From Methanomassiliicoccales archaeon (lineage in GTDB: Archaea > Thermoplasmatota > Thermoplasmata > Methanomassiliicoccales > UBA472): DNA of 64,000 bases. A program made the position numbers and the translations under genes. Positions 27,745 through 36,593 of this stretch are shown here, in pieces (the stretch's first letter is position 1; each line of letters opens with the position of its first letter). The notes under the pieces are model-generated. The model was not told where the DNA came from. It did not search any database and saw only the letters and a program-made list of their open reading frames with translations. The stretch covers positions 324,547-388,546 of the forward strand of contig JAPKYK010000003.1 of the NCBI GenBank assembly GCA_026394395.1. Reading direction: 5' to 3'.

Positions 27745-29949
27745 TCAGCCGGAGTAGTATCCTGCGTCGTAAGGCTGGGGGTTCAGTCCCTTCCTCTTCC
27801 TTATGTCACCTACTACTTTCTCCTGAATTTCCCTCGGCAGTATAACAAAGCCGGAGTTCTCAGTGGACCACAGTGCGCGGCCCTGAGTAGCTCCGCGGAT
27901 CGCGCTTGCGAAGCCGAACATCTCGGCCACCGGGGCCTTCGCCGATATGACCGTGGCGTCGTGGTCCTGGTGGATTTCCTCGATGGTGGACCGGCGTCCC
28001 TGCAGCTCGCGGGTGACGTCGCCCATCATGTCCTGGGGGCAGTTGATGTAGACCTTCGTCAAGGGCTCCAGCAGCACCCTTCCGGCCTGGCACATGGCGC
28101 CGTATATGCCGGAGCGGGTGGCCGGGATTACCTGGCCGGGCCCGCGGTGTATGGAGTCCTCGTGAAGCTTGGCATCGACGAGCATGACCTTGACACCGGC
28201 CACGCGCTCGCCGGCCAGAGGACCGATGTCCATGGCCTCGTCGAAGGCCTGCTTGCACAGGTCCATGGTCTCGTGCAGGTTCTGGATACCTTTGGTGGTG
28301 TCGATTAGGATGTTGTTGTACTTGAAGGACACCACGCCCTTGGCCTGGTCCTTGTCCATGCCCAGGTCGCTCAGCTGCTTGGCCAAGGCCTTGGGGTCCT
28401 TGATCTTCCCTTCGGTCTTGATCTCGTTATTCTTGATAGCATCAACTATCGCCTGTTCCAGGGGCTCGACGATAAAGTAGAACTTGTTGTGCTTGTTGGG
28501 GGACTTGCCCTCGAACGGACCGCCCCTGTCCTTTATGCACTCGCGGTATACGACGATAGGGGCGGAAGACTTTATCTCCACCTTGTGGTCGTTCACGATG
28601 CGGTAGATGGTGATCTCCAGGTGGAGCTCGCCCATGCCGGAAAGCAGGTTCTCCCCGGTCTCCTGGTTGATCTGTACCACGATGGATGGGTCGGCCTTCC
28701 CGATGGACCTCAGCACCTCGACCAGCTTGGGCAGGTCCTTCATGTGCTTGGCCTCGATGGCCACGGTGACCACCGGTTCAGTGTAGTGGGATATCTTCTC
28801 AAAGGGCTCCATGTCCTTTTCGGAGGAGCAGGTGGCCCCGGAGATGGCGTCCTTCAGTCCGGTCAGAGCGACGATGTTGCCCGCCTCGACCTCTTCCACG
28901 GCGATGCGGTCAGCGCCGACGCTCATGGCCACGGTCTGCACGCGGTTGGGGTTGGGCATGCCCAGGATGAACATTTCTTGGCCACGAATGACCTTACCGG
29001 AGAACAGCCTGCCCACGGCAACCTCGCCCGCGTGGGGGTCCATGATGATCTTCGTGCACATGAAAGTGGTCGGGCCCTGCCGGTCGCAGGTCATCATGGC
29101 CTTGCCGACCTCGGATTGCAGGTCTCCCTTCCAGATGACCGGGATACGGATCTTCTGTGCTTCCAATGGGTTGGGGACATGGTTGATGACCATGTCCAGA
29201 AGGACCTCGTGCACCGGGGACATCTTGGCCAGGGTCTTCTGGTCTCCGTTCTTGCAATAATTGTAGACGTCCTTGAAGGAGATACCGCTCTTCTTCATGT
29301 AGGGAGCGGAGATAGCCCAGTTATTGAAGGCGGAGCCGAAGGCGACCGAGCCGTCCTCGACCCTGACCTGCCATTTCTTCCTAAGGTCCTCGGGCAGATT
29401 GGCCGCGATCCTCTTGTTGACCTCGGTGATGATCTGGATGAAGCGCTGCTGCATCTCCTGCTCAGTGACCTTCAGCTCGTTGACCAGGCGGTCCACCTTG
29501 TTGACGAAAAGCACTGGCCTGACCCTTTCCTTCAGGGCCTGGCGGATGACGGTCTCGGTCTGGGGCATGATGCCCTCGACCGCGCAGACCAGGATGATGC
29601 AGCCGTCCAGGGCTCTCATGGCCCTGGTGACGTCCCCGCCGAAATCGACGTGGCCGGGAGTGTCGATGAGGTTGATCAGGTAGTCCTTACCGTCTCCATG
29701 CCAGGTGTGCACCATCGAGGCGTTGGCCGCGTTGATGGTGATGCCGCGGGCTTGCTCCTGCTCGTCGTAGTCCAGCATCAGCTGCTTGCCGGCCAGGTTC
29801 TCCGACATCATTCCCGCCCCGGCGATGAGATTGTCGCTCAGGGTGGTCTTCCCGTGGTCGATATGTGCGGCGGTCCCGATGTTCCTGATGAACTCGGGCG
29901 TCATCATTATAGACTGAGCCCTCTTGATGTTGTCCTCTTTTCTGCCCAT
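27745..29949 (-). CDS. fusA: translation elongation factor 2 (aEF2)
   Basis: 734 residues. G1 AAHIDHGKTT, G2 ARGITINAA, G3 DTPGHVDFGGD, G4 NKVD. The C-terminal domain IV carries PRSGIYGAM-like archaeal sequence and the histidine of the diphthamide loop lies in ALHxxxxHRGPGQ form (SIHRGPGQVIPATRSG). It drives translocation. The start is ATG 29949: AAGGTG sits six bases upstream; the GTG at 29958 would leave no RBS. Starts 16 bp after rps7 stops. Confidence 0.97.
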   Translation of the reverse strand: MGRKEDNIKRAQSIMMTPEFIRNIGTAAHIDHGKTTLSDNLIAGAGMMSENLAGKQLMLDYDEQEQARGITINAANASMVHTWHGDGKDYLINLIDTPGHVDFGGDVTRAMRALDGCIILVCAVEGIMPQTETVIRQALKERVRPVLFVNKVDRLVNELKVTEQEMQQRFIQIITEVNKRIAANLPEDLRKKWQVRVEDGSVAFGSAFNNWAISAPYMKKSGISFKDVYNYCKNGDQKTLAKMSPVHEVLLDMVINHVPNPLEAQKIRIPVIWKGDLQSEVGKAMMTCDRQGPTTFMCTKIIMDPHAGEVAVGRLFSGKVIRGQEMFILGMPNPNRVQTVAMSVGADRIAVEEVEAGNIVALTGLKDAISGATCSSEKDMEPFEKISHYTEPVVTVAIEAKHMKDLPKLVEVLRSIGKADPSIVVQINQETGENLLSGMGELHLEITIYRIVNDHKVEIKSSAPIVVYRECIKDRGGPFEGKSPNKHNKFYFIVEPLEQAIVDAIKNNEIKTEGKIKDPKALAKQLSDLGMDKDQAKGVVSFKYNNILIDTTKGIQNLHETMDLCKQAFDEAMDIGPLAGERVAGVKVMLVDAKLHEDSIHRGPGQVIPATRSGIYGAMCQAGRVLLEPLTKVYINCPQDMMGDVTRELQGRRSTIEEIHQDHDATVISAKAPVAEMFGFASAIRGATQGRALWSTENSGFVILPREIQEKVVGDIRKRKGLNPQPYDAGYYSG

Positions 29950-29965
29950 GGTCCCCACCTTTTAT

Positions 29966-30553
29966 CTAACGAGCGGAGGAAGCAACCCTCTCGATCTCTT
30001 CCTTCTTGGCCACGGAGAAGCTGTTCATGTCCCCCTTGGAGGCCAGAATGAGCTCCTCGGCCAGACATTGCTCTATGGGCTTGGTGTTCTTGAAGGAGGC
30101 GTTGATCGTTCCCTTGGATATGTTGCGCAGGGCGATGTCCAGCCGGCGCGAGGGGGCAACGTCCACGGCCTTGGGTACGGATATACCTCCGAACTGCAGG
30201 CGGGTGATCTCCTCCCGAGGAGCGGCGTTCTCGAGAGCCTCCACCAGAACCTGTATGGGGTTCTTCTTTGTGCGCTGCTCGATTATGTCGAAAGCCTTCT
30301 TGGTGACGTTGTAGGCCTTGAGCTTCTTGCCGGTGAAGACCTCGGTCCTCATCATGTTGTTGATCAAGCGCTCGACGATGTTGACCTTAGACTTTCCGAA
30401 CCATTTGTTAGCGTGGCGGGCGTTGGTGTGCGGCACGGCGGTGGGGGTCAAGTTGATGTACTTGGCCAATCCCCCGTCCTTCACTATTACTTCGCCGCTC
30501 GCATACTTGCCGAAAAGCAGGATATTGTCAAATTTGAAACTGCCTTCTTCCAT
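29966..30553 (-). CDS. rps7: 30S ribosomal protein S7 (uS7)
   Basis: 195 residues from ATG 30553, chosen because AGGTGAT lies six bases upstream; a GTG at 30562 would overlap the rps12 stop. KVNIVERLINNMMRTEVFTGKK and the block NPIQVLVEALENAAPREE are uS7 signatures, as is the C-terminal SFSVAKKEEIERVASSAR. The archaeal N-terminal extension (SFKFDNILLFGKYASGE) is present. Primary binder of the 16S head domain. Confidence 0.96.
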   Translation of the reverse strand: MEEGSFKFDNILLFGKYASGEVIVKDGGLAKYINLTPTAVPHTNARHANKWFGKSKVNIVERLINNMMRTEVFTGKKLKAYNVTKKAFDIIEQRTKKNPIQVLVEALENAAPREEITRLQFGGISVPKAVDVAPSRRLDIALRNISKGTINASFKNTKPIEQCLAEELILASKGDMNSFSVAKKEEIERVASSAR

Positions 30554-30558
30554 TGGAA

Positions 30559-30987
30559 TCACCTGACCGGCTTCTCTTTTCTGCCCCTGACCAGTTCGTT
30601 CAGGGAGACGCTGTTCACTTGGATGACCTTGTACCTGACACCGGGAATGTCACCGTATGAACGACCCATCCTACCGCCAATTCCTTCCACCAGTACCTCG
30701 TCGTGCTCGTCAATGAAGTTGATAGCACCGTCGCCCACCGCGAAGGCGGTGATCTGGCGGCCGTTCTTTATCAATTGGACCTTGACGCACTTTCTGATGG
30801 CGGAGTTGGGCTGTTTAGCCTCAATACCTACCTTCTCCAGGACGATGCCCTTTGCTTGGGGGGCGCCCTCGAGCGGGTCGGACCTTTCTTTGAGCTTCAA
30901 CAGCCTTTTCTTGTAAGACCTGTCGCTCCACCGAGACTTCTGCCGATCGTTCCTCAGCTTTCTGGCAGTGTATAATCCTCTAGCCAA
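30559..30987 (-). CDS. rps12: 30S ribosomal protein S12 (uS12)
   Basis: 142 residues. [40 protein letters not shown] and [22 protein letters not shown] are the archaeal uS12 blocks, including the decoding-site loop PNSAIRK. The start codon is TTG (30987), set beyond doubt by a near-perfect Shine-Dalgarno sequence GAGGTGA six bases upstream. First gene of the str operon. Confidence 0.96.
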   Translation of the reverse strand: MARGLYTARKLRNDRQKSRWSDRSYKKRLLKLKERSDPLEGAPQAKGIVLEKVGIEAKQPNSAIRKCVKVQLIKNGRQITAFAVGDGAINFIDEHDEVLVEGIGGRMGRSYGDIPGVRYKVIQVNSVSLNELVRGRKEKPVR

Positions 30988-30993
30988 ATTAAT

Positions 30994-31043
30994 TCACCTC
31001 AAATTCTGGAGCAGGCCCTCTATTACCGATTTTGTATATAAGA
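30994..31043 (-). promoter_or_regulatory. promoter and RBS of the str operon
   Basis: On the minus strand CTTATATAC (31034-31043) is a TATA box; the RBS GAGGTGA is at 30994-31000. Transcription would start near 31010, which gives a short leader with Shine-Dalgarno sequence, in contrast to the many leaderless genes nearby. Confidence 0.6.
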
Positions 31044-31118
31044 ATATGGGATTGTGAGGCAGAGTCAAATAGTATACTGGACATGGCACGGCCGCAGGCT
31101 CGATTGCCTTGTTCGAGG

Positions 31119-31523
31119 TCAGATGACATATGGCACGTCCCGTTCCGGCGGTGATGGCCTCAGGACCCGTACCAATCGGCCTTGGGAATCGTATCCATAG
31201 ACCATATAGTAGAATAGCCACCAGTTGTTGAGCTCTAGCATCATCATCCGGACCTTCATGGCGTCGGCCCGGGGGGCCATGACCACCAGGCGGATCTTCT
31301 TTCTTAGCACTTCCCGGTAGGTAAAAAGGCGGTCTTTCTCTCTCCATGAGCTCGGCGTCTCTATGATCTCCTGCCCGATGAGCTCTCCCCGATAGAAGAC
31401 GTCAATCAGCCCCCTCCCTTCCTTATCTATCGAGAAGTGCGTGGCGATGTCGGGGTGCGGCAGCTCCTCAGCGATCTCCCGCATCCTCCGCTTCGCCACT
31501 TTAAAGACGAGGTCCTTGACCAT
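31119..31523 (-). CDS. hypothetical protein, 134 residues
   Basis: Not recognised. The open frame runs to 31664, but the ATG at 31523 is preferred: a minus-strand TATA box GTTATAATC (about 31548-31556) lies 25-33 bp upstream. The protein is basic at both ends (KVAKRRMREIAEEL; GRLVRVLRPSPPERD) with an aromatic patch NNWWLFYYMVYGYDSQGR near residues 98-115 and a hydrophobic strand IRLVVMAP. There is no signal peptide. It sits between the str operon and the DUF99 gene and may be cotranscribed with neither. Confidence 0.6.
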   Translation of the reverse strand: MVKDLVFKVAKRRMREIAEELPHPDIATHFSIDKEGRGLIDVFYRGELIGQEIIETPSSWREKDRLFTYREVLRKKIRLVVMAPRADAMKVRMMMLELNNWWLFYYMVYGYDSQGRLVRVLRPSPPERDVPYVI

Positions 31524-31570
31524 GCGAGAAGGAAGAGCAGGAACGGGATTATAACGTTTCCCAGGCCACC

Positions 31571-32143
31571 TCAGGCCTTGCCCTTGGACTCCCCGCGCAC
31601 CAGGGCAGTGGCCGTTAGATGCGCCAGACGTACTGGCTCCGGCAGGCATCCGCGCACCGTGCACCTCCTGACCAGGGCATCGGCGTCCCTCTCCTCGAGG
31701 CCGGCGGAGGCGATGAACACCCGGCCTTCAGGTAGCTCGACCGCCCTCACTTTGTTCTCCTCTATAATCTTGAACCGCCTCTCCCAATCGGGAAAGTGAG
31801 CTTTGAGGGCGGAGGCGATGGATGTCATGTCTGGATCGTCCCGCGAGACGGTCATGACCGGCATGCCCAGGGTTTTGCTCAAAGCTTTAATGTCCACTAC
31901 GTTGAAACCGCCCAGGGCCGCCCCGTCGATCATGATGGCCCGGACCTGTTCGCGAAACCTTGACCCGTTGACCATGCCGATGATGGCACGGTCGGCATCA
32001 TCCCCATCCACGTTGCATTCGGATAATATCACGCCCTCCACGTAGTTCGGGGGGCAGACCAGCACGCCCACCAACGGAACGGTGCTCTGCCCTTTGACGA
32101 ACGGACCATCGTCGATGCCGAGCACGCGGGCCTGGTCCTTCAC
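31571..32143 (-). CDS. DUF99 (UPF0215) family protein, endonuclease-V-like fold
   Basis: 190 residues. VLGIDDGPFVKG near the N-terminus, GVLVCPPNYVEGV, and MIDGAALGGFNVVDI are DUF99 marks. The family is related to endonuclease V, with the paired aspartates in GIDDG as likely metal ligands; a DNA- or RNA-cutting role is known family lore and not shown by this sequence. Start is the GTG at 32143, directly abutting the pth2 stop (TGAGTG), so the genes are coupled. It fits a small RNA/nucleic-acid processing operon: zinc ribbon, pth2, DUF99. Confidence 0.8.
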   Translation of the reverse strand: MKDQARVLGIDDGPFVKGQSTVPLVGVLVCPPNYVEGVILSECNVDGDDADRAIIGMVNGSRFREQVRAIMIDGAALGGFNVVDIKALSKTLGMPVMTVSRDDPDMTSIASALKAHFPDWERRFKIIEENKVRAVELPEGRVFIASAGLEERDADALVRRCTVRGCLPEPVRLAHLTATALVRGESKGKA

Positions 32144-32503
32144 TCACATCAGCCCCAGGTGTCCGGTTACCCGGTCCACCTCGGCGTTGGGGGCCGGGCC
32201 GATGCCCAGGCAGGTGGTGGTGTTCGGCGGCAGCTCGGTCATCCCGGCGTCGGTTATCAGCGAGGTGACCAGACCGGCGTCCTCGGCCGCCTGCTTGATG
32301 ACATAGAGCTCGTTCAGGTCCTGCACCTTGACCACCACCTTCTTCTGTCCTTCGTTGTACCAGCGGTCGAACTGCACCGGTTTGCGCTTCTTGCTCGCCA
32401 ACGCACAGTTCACCGCGGCGTGGGCCACCTGGGCGGCCAATTTCCCCGGGGAGAGCTTCAGGTCCTTGCGCACCACGATGACCATCTTGTTGTCGAATTC
32501 CAT
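32144..32503 (-). CDS. pth2: peptidyl-tRNA hydrolase, archaeal/eukaryal Pth2
   Basis: 119 residues from ATG 32503, with GAGG eight bases upstream. VIVVRKDLKLSPGKLAAQVAHAA holds the catalytic Lys/Asp region of Pth2; the C-terminal GLVTSLITDAGMTELPPNTTT, TCLGIGPAPN and VDRVTGHLGL complete the family. It frees tRNA from drop-off peptides. It is sandwiched between a zinc-ribbon gene and DUF99 on the same strand. Confidence 0.95.
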   Translation of the reverse strand: MEFDNKMVIVVRKDLKLSPGKLAAQVAHAAVNCALASKKRKPVQFDRWYNEGQKKVVVKVQDLNELYVIKQAAEDAGLVTSLITDAGMTELPPNTTTCLGIGPAPNAEVDRVTGHLGLM

Positions 32504-32513
32504 GATAAGGGCC

Positions 32514-32732
32514 TCACACATCCCCGAACGCCATGGGGAACTGCCGGCGGAACGCCCGCTCTTGGTTCTTCTTGGCTATGTCGATCAACCTCTCCAATTC
32601 CTCAGGGGTGAACTTGAAGCAGATCTCTTTTCCGCATATGGGGCAGGGGAACTCCCTTCCCTCGGCGCATTCCTGCACCTTGACCGTTATGAGTATTTCG
32701 CAGAGCGGGCAACACATGATAAGTGATTCCAT
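32514..32732 (-). CDS. small zinc-ribbon protein
   Basis: 72 residues with two cysteine pairs, MCCPLCE near residue 7 and FPCPICGKEIC near 30, enough for one structural zinc ribbon; the rest is a charged helix (TPEELERLIDIAKKNQERAF). Role unknown. A minus-strand TATA-like element GATATATTG (about 32762-32770) lies some 30 bp above the ATG at 32732. pth2 follows 10 bp downstream, and tgtA is divergent. Confidence 0.7.
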   Translation of the reverse strand: MESLIMCCPLCEILITVKVQECAEGREFPCPICGKEICFKFTPEELERLIDIAKKNQERAFRRQFPMAFGDV

Positions 32733-32827
32733 GGGAACAGCGTTCCACCATTTCCTGTCGGCAATATATCCCTTTCCCGTCGCCTGCGCATATCACCTTT
32801 AATATAGCGAGAGGAAATGAGGCGATT

Positions 32828-34774
32828 ATGTTGGAACTCGTACGCCGGGACGGCCTGGCACGAATCTGCCGTCTGCATACCCGTCGAGGAGAGCTGGAGA
32901 CCCCCTGCCTCCTGCCAGTGATCAACCCCCGCCTGGTGACCATCAGGCCGCGGGAGCTCTATGACGTGTTCGGGTTCCGCGCTCTCATCACCAATTCATA
33001 CATCATCCGCAACGACCCGAAGATAAAGGAGATGGCCTTGAGCAAGGGGTTGCACGAGCTTTTGGATTTCCCCGGGGTCATCATGACCGACTCCGGGACC
33101 TTCCAGTCGCACATGTACGGCGAGGTGGACCTGGTCAACCGGGAGATAGTGGAGTTCCAGCGGGACATCGGTTCCGATATTGGCACCGTGCTGGACATAT
33201 TCGCCGAGCCGGACTGGAGCAAGGAGCGCACCGCGGAGTCCATCGAAGTTACTTTAAGCCGGACGGAGGAGGCTGCCTCGCTCAAGGGCGAGATGCTGCT
33301 GGCCGGTGTGGTGCAAGGGTCCATCTACCCCGATCTCCGGGAGAACTGCGCCCGCCGCCTATCCGAGATGGGCGTGGACGTGAGCCCCGTCGGAGGCGTG
33401 GTGCCGCTGATGGAGACGTATCGTTTCGCTGAGCTGGTGGACGTGATCGTGGCGGTCAAGAAAGGGCTGAGACCGGACCGGCCAGTGCACCTGTTCGGCG
33501 CCGGCCATCCCATGCTCTTCGCCCTGGCGGTGCTGTTGGGGTGCGACATGTTCGATTCCGCCTCCTATGCCAAGTTCGCCCGGGACGACCGCTTCATGTT
33601 CCTGGAAGGGACGTTTCGCCTGCAGGACATGAAGGCCTTGGAATGCAACTGCCCCGCCTGCCTGGGGCATGATCTGGAGGAGATACGCAAGATGCCGGAC
33701 GGCCAGAGGACCGAGCTCATCGCCCGGCACAACCTCTGGATATCCAAGATGGAGCTGGAGCGAGTCAAGCGGGCCATACTGGAGGGCGACCTCTGGGAGC
33801 TAGTGGAGAGGCGCTGCCGTTCCCACCCCGCCCTGCTGGACGCCCTGCGAACCTTGGGCAAGCACCAGGAGTTCCTGGAGAGGTACGAGCCGTTGTCCAG
33901 GGAGCACGCCCTGTTCTACACAAGCGCGGAGTCCTTGAACCGTCCGGCCTTCCTGAGGTACCAGAGGCGCCTGGAGGAGCGTTACGTCCACCCGAGTACG
34001 GAGGTCGGCATCATCTTCGACGAGCCGGAAAAGCCCTATTCCCGTACGATGCACCCGGCCATGGACGCGGTGCTGGCAGTGAGCGACGCCCACTTCCAAG
34101 TGGTTTCCCCCTTCGGCCCGGTGCCCATCGAGTTGGACGAGATCTATCCCATATCCCAATCCCTGTTCCCCAAGGAACGCGACCAGCAGACCAAGGAGAG
34201 GACCACCCGATTGATGGAGGACCTGGCCCATCGCCACACCTACAAAATGGGGGCCATGTGGGACGGTGACGAGACCATCGAGTTCCTCAAGATGTTCTCC
34301 CAGGGCAAGGGCACGTTCGACATCGACCAGGCCAGGATTAGGGCGGTCGCCGACTACCAGTTCGGCAAGGGTGCCGCCGAGGCTTTGTTCAGCGGGAGCG
34401 TCTCCCTGGTCAAGTCCAAGAACGTGGACCGCATCCGCAACGTCCTGGTGGACGGCGAGCACGTCATTTCCGTGAGGGCTGAGGACGGTTTCTTCACCTT
34501 GAGGCCGGCCGGGGCGCGGAGATTGCTGAAGGGACTGCCGGCGCCGCGCATGAGGGTGACCGTCAGCGACGATGCAGTGGAGTTCAACAAGCAGGGCAAG
34601 AACGTCTTCTGCACCTTTGTCACCGACGCCGACCCGGACATCCGCCTGCATGACGAGGTGATGGTGGTGGACAAGAACGATGCTCTGGTAGCGATCGGCC
34701 GCGCCCAGCTGGTCCGTGAGGAGATGCTGGTCTTCAAGAAGGGCATTGCGGTGAAGGTCCGGGAAGGCGCCTAG
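32828..34774 (+). CDS. tgtA: tRNA-guanine(15) transglycosylase (archaeosine), TgtA
   Basis: 648 residues from ATG 32828. The TIM-barrel catalytic domain shows LETPCLLPVINP, IMTDSGTFQ with the catalytic aspartate, and ANPP-like VGGVVPLMETYRF. The zinc site is CNCPACL near residue 278. The C-terminal ~170 residues form the archaeal C1-C2 and PUA domains (VDGEHVISVRAEDGFFTLRP ... VVDKNDALVAIGRAQL). It replaces guanine 15 in tRNA with preQ0, first step to archaeosine. The TATA box TTTAATATAG (about 32799-32808) is 20-29 bp upstream, so the message is nearly leaderless; an upstream in-frame ATG at 32723 lies in the divergent gene's territory and is rejected. Confidence 0.95.
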   Translation: MLELVRRDGLARICRLHTRRGELETPCLLPVINPRLVTIRPRELYDVFGFRALITNSYIIRNDPKIKEMALSKGLHELLDFPGVIMTDSGTFQSHMYGEVDLVNREIVEFQRDIGSDIGTVLDIFAEPDWSKERTAESIEVTLSRTEEAASLKGEMLLAGVVQGSIYPDLRENCARRLSEMGVDVSPVGGVVPLMETYRFAELVDVIVAVKKGLRPDRPVHLFGAGHPMLFALAVLLGCDMFDSASYAKFARDDRFMFLEGTFRLQDMKALECNCPACLGHDLEEIRKMPDGQRTELIARHNLWISKMELERVKRAILEGDLWELVERRCRSHPALLDALRTLGKHQEFLERYEPLSREHALFYTSAESLNRPAFLRYQRRLEERYVHPSTEVGIIFDEPEKPYSRTMHPAMDAVLAVSDAHFQVVSPFGPVPIELDEIYPISQSLFPKERDQQTKERTTRLMEDLAHRHTYKMGAMWDGDETIEFLKMFSQGKGTFDIDQARIRAVADYQFGKGAAEALFSGSVSLVKSKNVDRIRNVLVDGEHVISVRAEDGFFTLRPAGARRLLKGLPAPRMRVTVSDDAVEFNKQGKNVFCTFVTDADPDIRLHDEVMVVDKNDALVAIGRAQLVREEMLVFKKGIAVKVREGA

Positions 34775-35001
34775 TCCGATTCCAGATCGGTGATGTCGTT
34801 GGCCACCTTCAGGCAGGCCATGAGGTCCTCGATGGTGTGCAATAATGACATCAGGCTCTTGGCCTCGCACTCGACCTTTATGATGGAACCTTCCACCCAG
34901 GATTTGGCATGGTCGCCGTGGTCCAGCTCGAGGGAGCGGTTGACGTTCTTGGCCCTATCCGCCGTACCCATGTCCAGCTCAAGAAAGCAGCTAGCTTGCA
35001 C
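34771..35001 (-). CDS. pcc1: KEOPS complex subunit Pcc1 homologue
   Basis: 76 residues. The pattern of a short beta sheet with RSLELDHGDHAKS, then SIIKVECEAKSLMSLLHTIEDLMACLKVAN, fits the Pcc1/CTAG family. Pcc1 dimers bridge two Kae1-Bud32 modules of the complex that makes threonylcarbamoyl-adenosine (t6A) in tRNA. It converges on tgtA with a 4-base overlap of stop regions. The neighbour beyond tRNA-Gln is a methylthiotransferase that in this family modifies t6A further, which supports the call. Confidence 0.72.
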   Translation of the reverse strand: MQASCFLELDMGTADRAKNVNRSLELDHGDHAKSWVEGSIIKVECEAKSLMSLLHTIEDLMACLKVANDITDLESD

Positions 35002-35071
35002 GAGCGGCCTATGACCGCGGGTGGATAAAACCTCTTTGCTCGTGTTTAATGGATAAAAATGAAAAGAGGGA

Positions 35072-35147
35072 TGGTAGCCCCGTCCAGATTCGAACTGGAG
35101 TCACCGGCTCCAAAGGCCAGCATGATTGACCACTACACTACGGGGCT
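35072..35147 (-). tRNA. tRNA-Gln (TTG), CCA encoded
   Basis: The minus strand reads AGCCCCG as 5' acceptor and CGGGGCT as its partner (first pair A:U), anticodon stem CTGGC/GCCGG (one U:G pair) around loop CTTTGGA, anticodon TTG for glutamine. T arm CTCCAGTTCGAATCTGGA. Discriminator A is followed by CCA in the DNA (35072-35074), unlike the tRNA-Ala of this window. No intron. Confidence 0.95.
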
Positions 35148-35176
35148 ATCGGAAACCTCGATGCGGTATCCCCTAT

Positions 35177-36430
35177 TTAATTTTCCATGTCCTGAGCGAT
35201 GACTCCGTAGAGATGGGTGCGGGCGGCGGCCGTGATCTTCACGTCCACCCTCTGCCAAAGGGCGTGGTCCCCAATAATTACCACTGGCAGATAATCATCG
35301 GTGCGAGCCATGACGCTGTTCCCCTTCCCTTTCTCGTCGATAAGGACCGAGTACTGTCGGCCTATCTTCGACGAGTTGATGTCCGAGGATATCTGGAAGC
35401 GCAGGGAAGTGAGCTCGCGGGACCGTTCCTTGGACATCCAGCCCGGAATCTGCTTCTTCATCTTTTCTGCTACCGTCCCCGGGCGGGGAGAGAACCTGGT
35501 GACGTTGATTATGTTCGGCCGTAGCTCCTTCATGAGCGCCACGGTGGACATGTGATCATCTATGGTCTCTCCAGGGAAACCGGTGATGACATCCGTGGAG
35601 AGCGTTAGCTCTGGAACCGCTTCCCGCATCCTTCCGACCATACGGAGGTAATCCTTGATCGAGTAAGCCCGGCCCATATCACGAATTACGCGGTCGCTGC
35701 CGCTCTGCACCGGAAGATGGAGGAAACGGTAGACCTTGGAATGCTGGTACGCTTCTGCCATCCCATCCATTATCTCCTTAAGATTGTCAGGGTTCATCAT
35801 GCCGACGCGTATGCGGAAATCACCGGGAATATCGCAGATCGCCTTTAGCAGATCGGGAAGGCGGTCCTTGCCATCCATGCCGTAGGCGGCGGTGTCCTGG
35901 GAGGTGACCAGTATCTCCTTTACACCTTGCTCAAGGGCCTTCTTGGACCTTTCTATCAGCTCATTGATAGGATAACTGATTAGGTCGCCCCGGGCAAGCT
36001 TGGTTATGCAATAGGTGCAGGAACCGTTGCACCCTTGGGCGATCGGCAGGACGAAAGGTACATCCCGTGAGAATGGTACGATTGGAACGGCCTTACCTGG
36101 AAATGCCCCATTGAGTATTAGATGGAAGCGTGGATAGTCGGCCGTCCCGCAGACCATGGCCCCGGGAAACTCCTTGATGAGCCGCTCGCGGTCCACCGAG
36201 GCCATGCATCCGACGATGATGAGCTTCTTGCCGGAATCGCGAAGGGAGACGAGACGGCGCCAGATCTTCCTTTCTGTAGGGGCGATCACCACGCAAGTGT
36301 TTATGAGGGCCACGGTGGCGTCCTTCTCGTCCTCGACCTGTTGATGTCCCATGCGCCTCAGGTACGAGCTCAGCTCAGCTGACTCGCCCTGGTTCATGGT
36401 GCAGCCATAGGTCTCGACGAAGAACTTCAC
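35177..36430 (-). CDS. tRNA t6A37 methylthiotransferase, MtaB/CDKAL1 type
   Basis: 417 residues with the three domains of the methylthiotransferases. The N-terminal UPF0004 domain has ETYGCTMNQGES, NTCVVIAPTE and GCMASVD, whose cysteines bind the second [4Fe-4S] cluster. The radical SAM domain has GCNGSCTYCITKLARG (CxxxCxxC). The C-terminal TRAM domain spans about 350-412. The GCTMNQ and LARGDL patterns point to the archaeal/eukaryal e-MtaB group that turns t6A37 into ms2t6A37, not to MiaB. GTG start at 36430 with a minus-strand TATA element (about 36450-36458). Context: Pcc1 (t6A formation) is 176 bp away. Confidence 0.9.
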   Translation of the reverse strand: MKFFVETYGCTMNQGESAELSSYLRRMGHQQVEDEKDATVALINTCVVIAPTERKIWRRLVSLRDSGKKLIIVGCMASVDRERLIKEFPGAMVCGTADYPRFHLILNGAFPGKAVPIVPFSRDVPFVLPIAQGCNGSCTYCITKLARGDLISYPINELIERSKKALEQGVKEILVTSQDTAAYGMDGKDRLPDLLKAICDIPGDFRIRVGMMNPDNLKEIMDGMAEAYQHSKVYRFLHLPVQSGSDRVIRDMGRAYSIKDYLRMVGRMREAVPELTLSTDVITGFPGETIDDHMSTVALMKELRPNIINVTRFSPRPGTVAEKMKKQIPGWMSKERSRELTSLRFQISSDINSSKIGRQYSVLIDEKGKGNSVMARTDDYLPVVIIGDHALWQRVDVKITAAARTHLYGVIAQDMEN

Positions 36431-36593
36431 GCCGCGTGATAGGTCATCTATTTATTATAGATAGTCAGGAAGGTTTGGGGCCCTGACCCGTTGATGATGG
36501 ATATGTCGCTAGTGCTTGATGGATCGGCCTATCTCGTATCATGAACAAGCGGGCTCCATGGAGCAAGTATGACCGATCGCTGCTTAGACGGTA

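Noticed and set aside
28489-30051. 520-codon open frame on the plus strand
   Set aside because: Antisense to fusA and rps7; same type of shadow, rich in Gly, Val, Leu, His and Asp.
36489-36560. C/D box sRNA (TTGATGATGG looks like box C)
   Set aside because: No box D (CTGA) at the right distance and no inner C'/D' pair.
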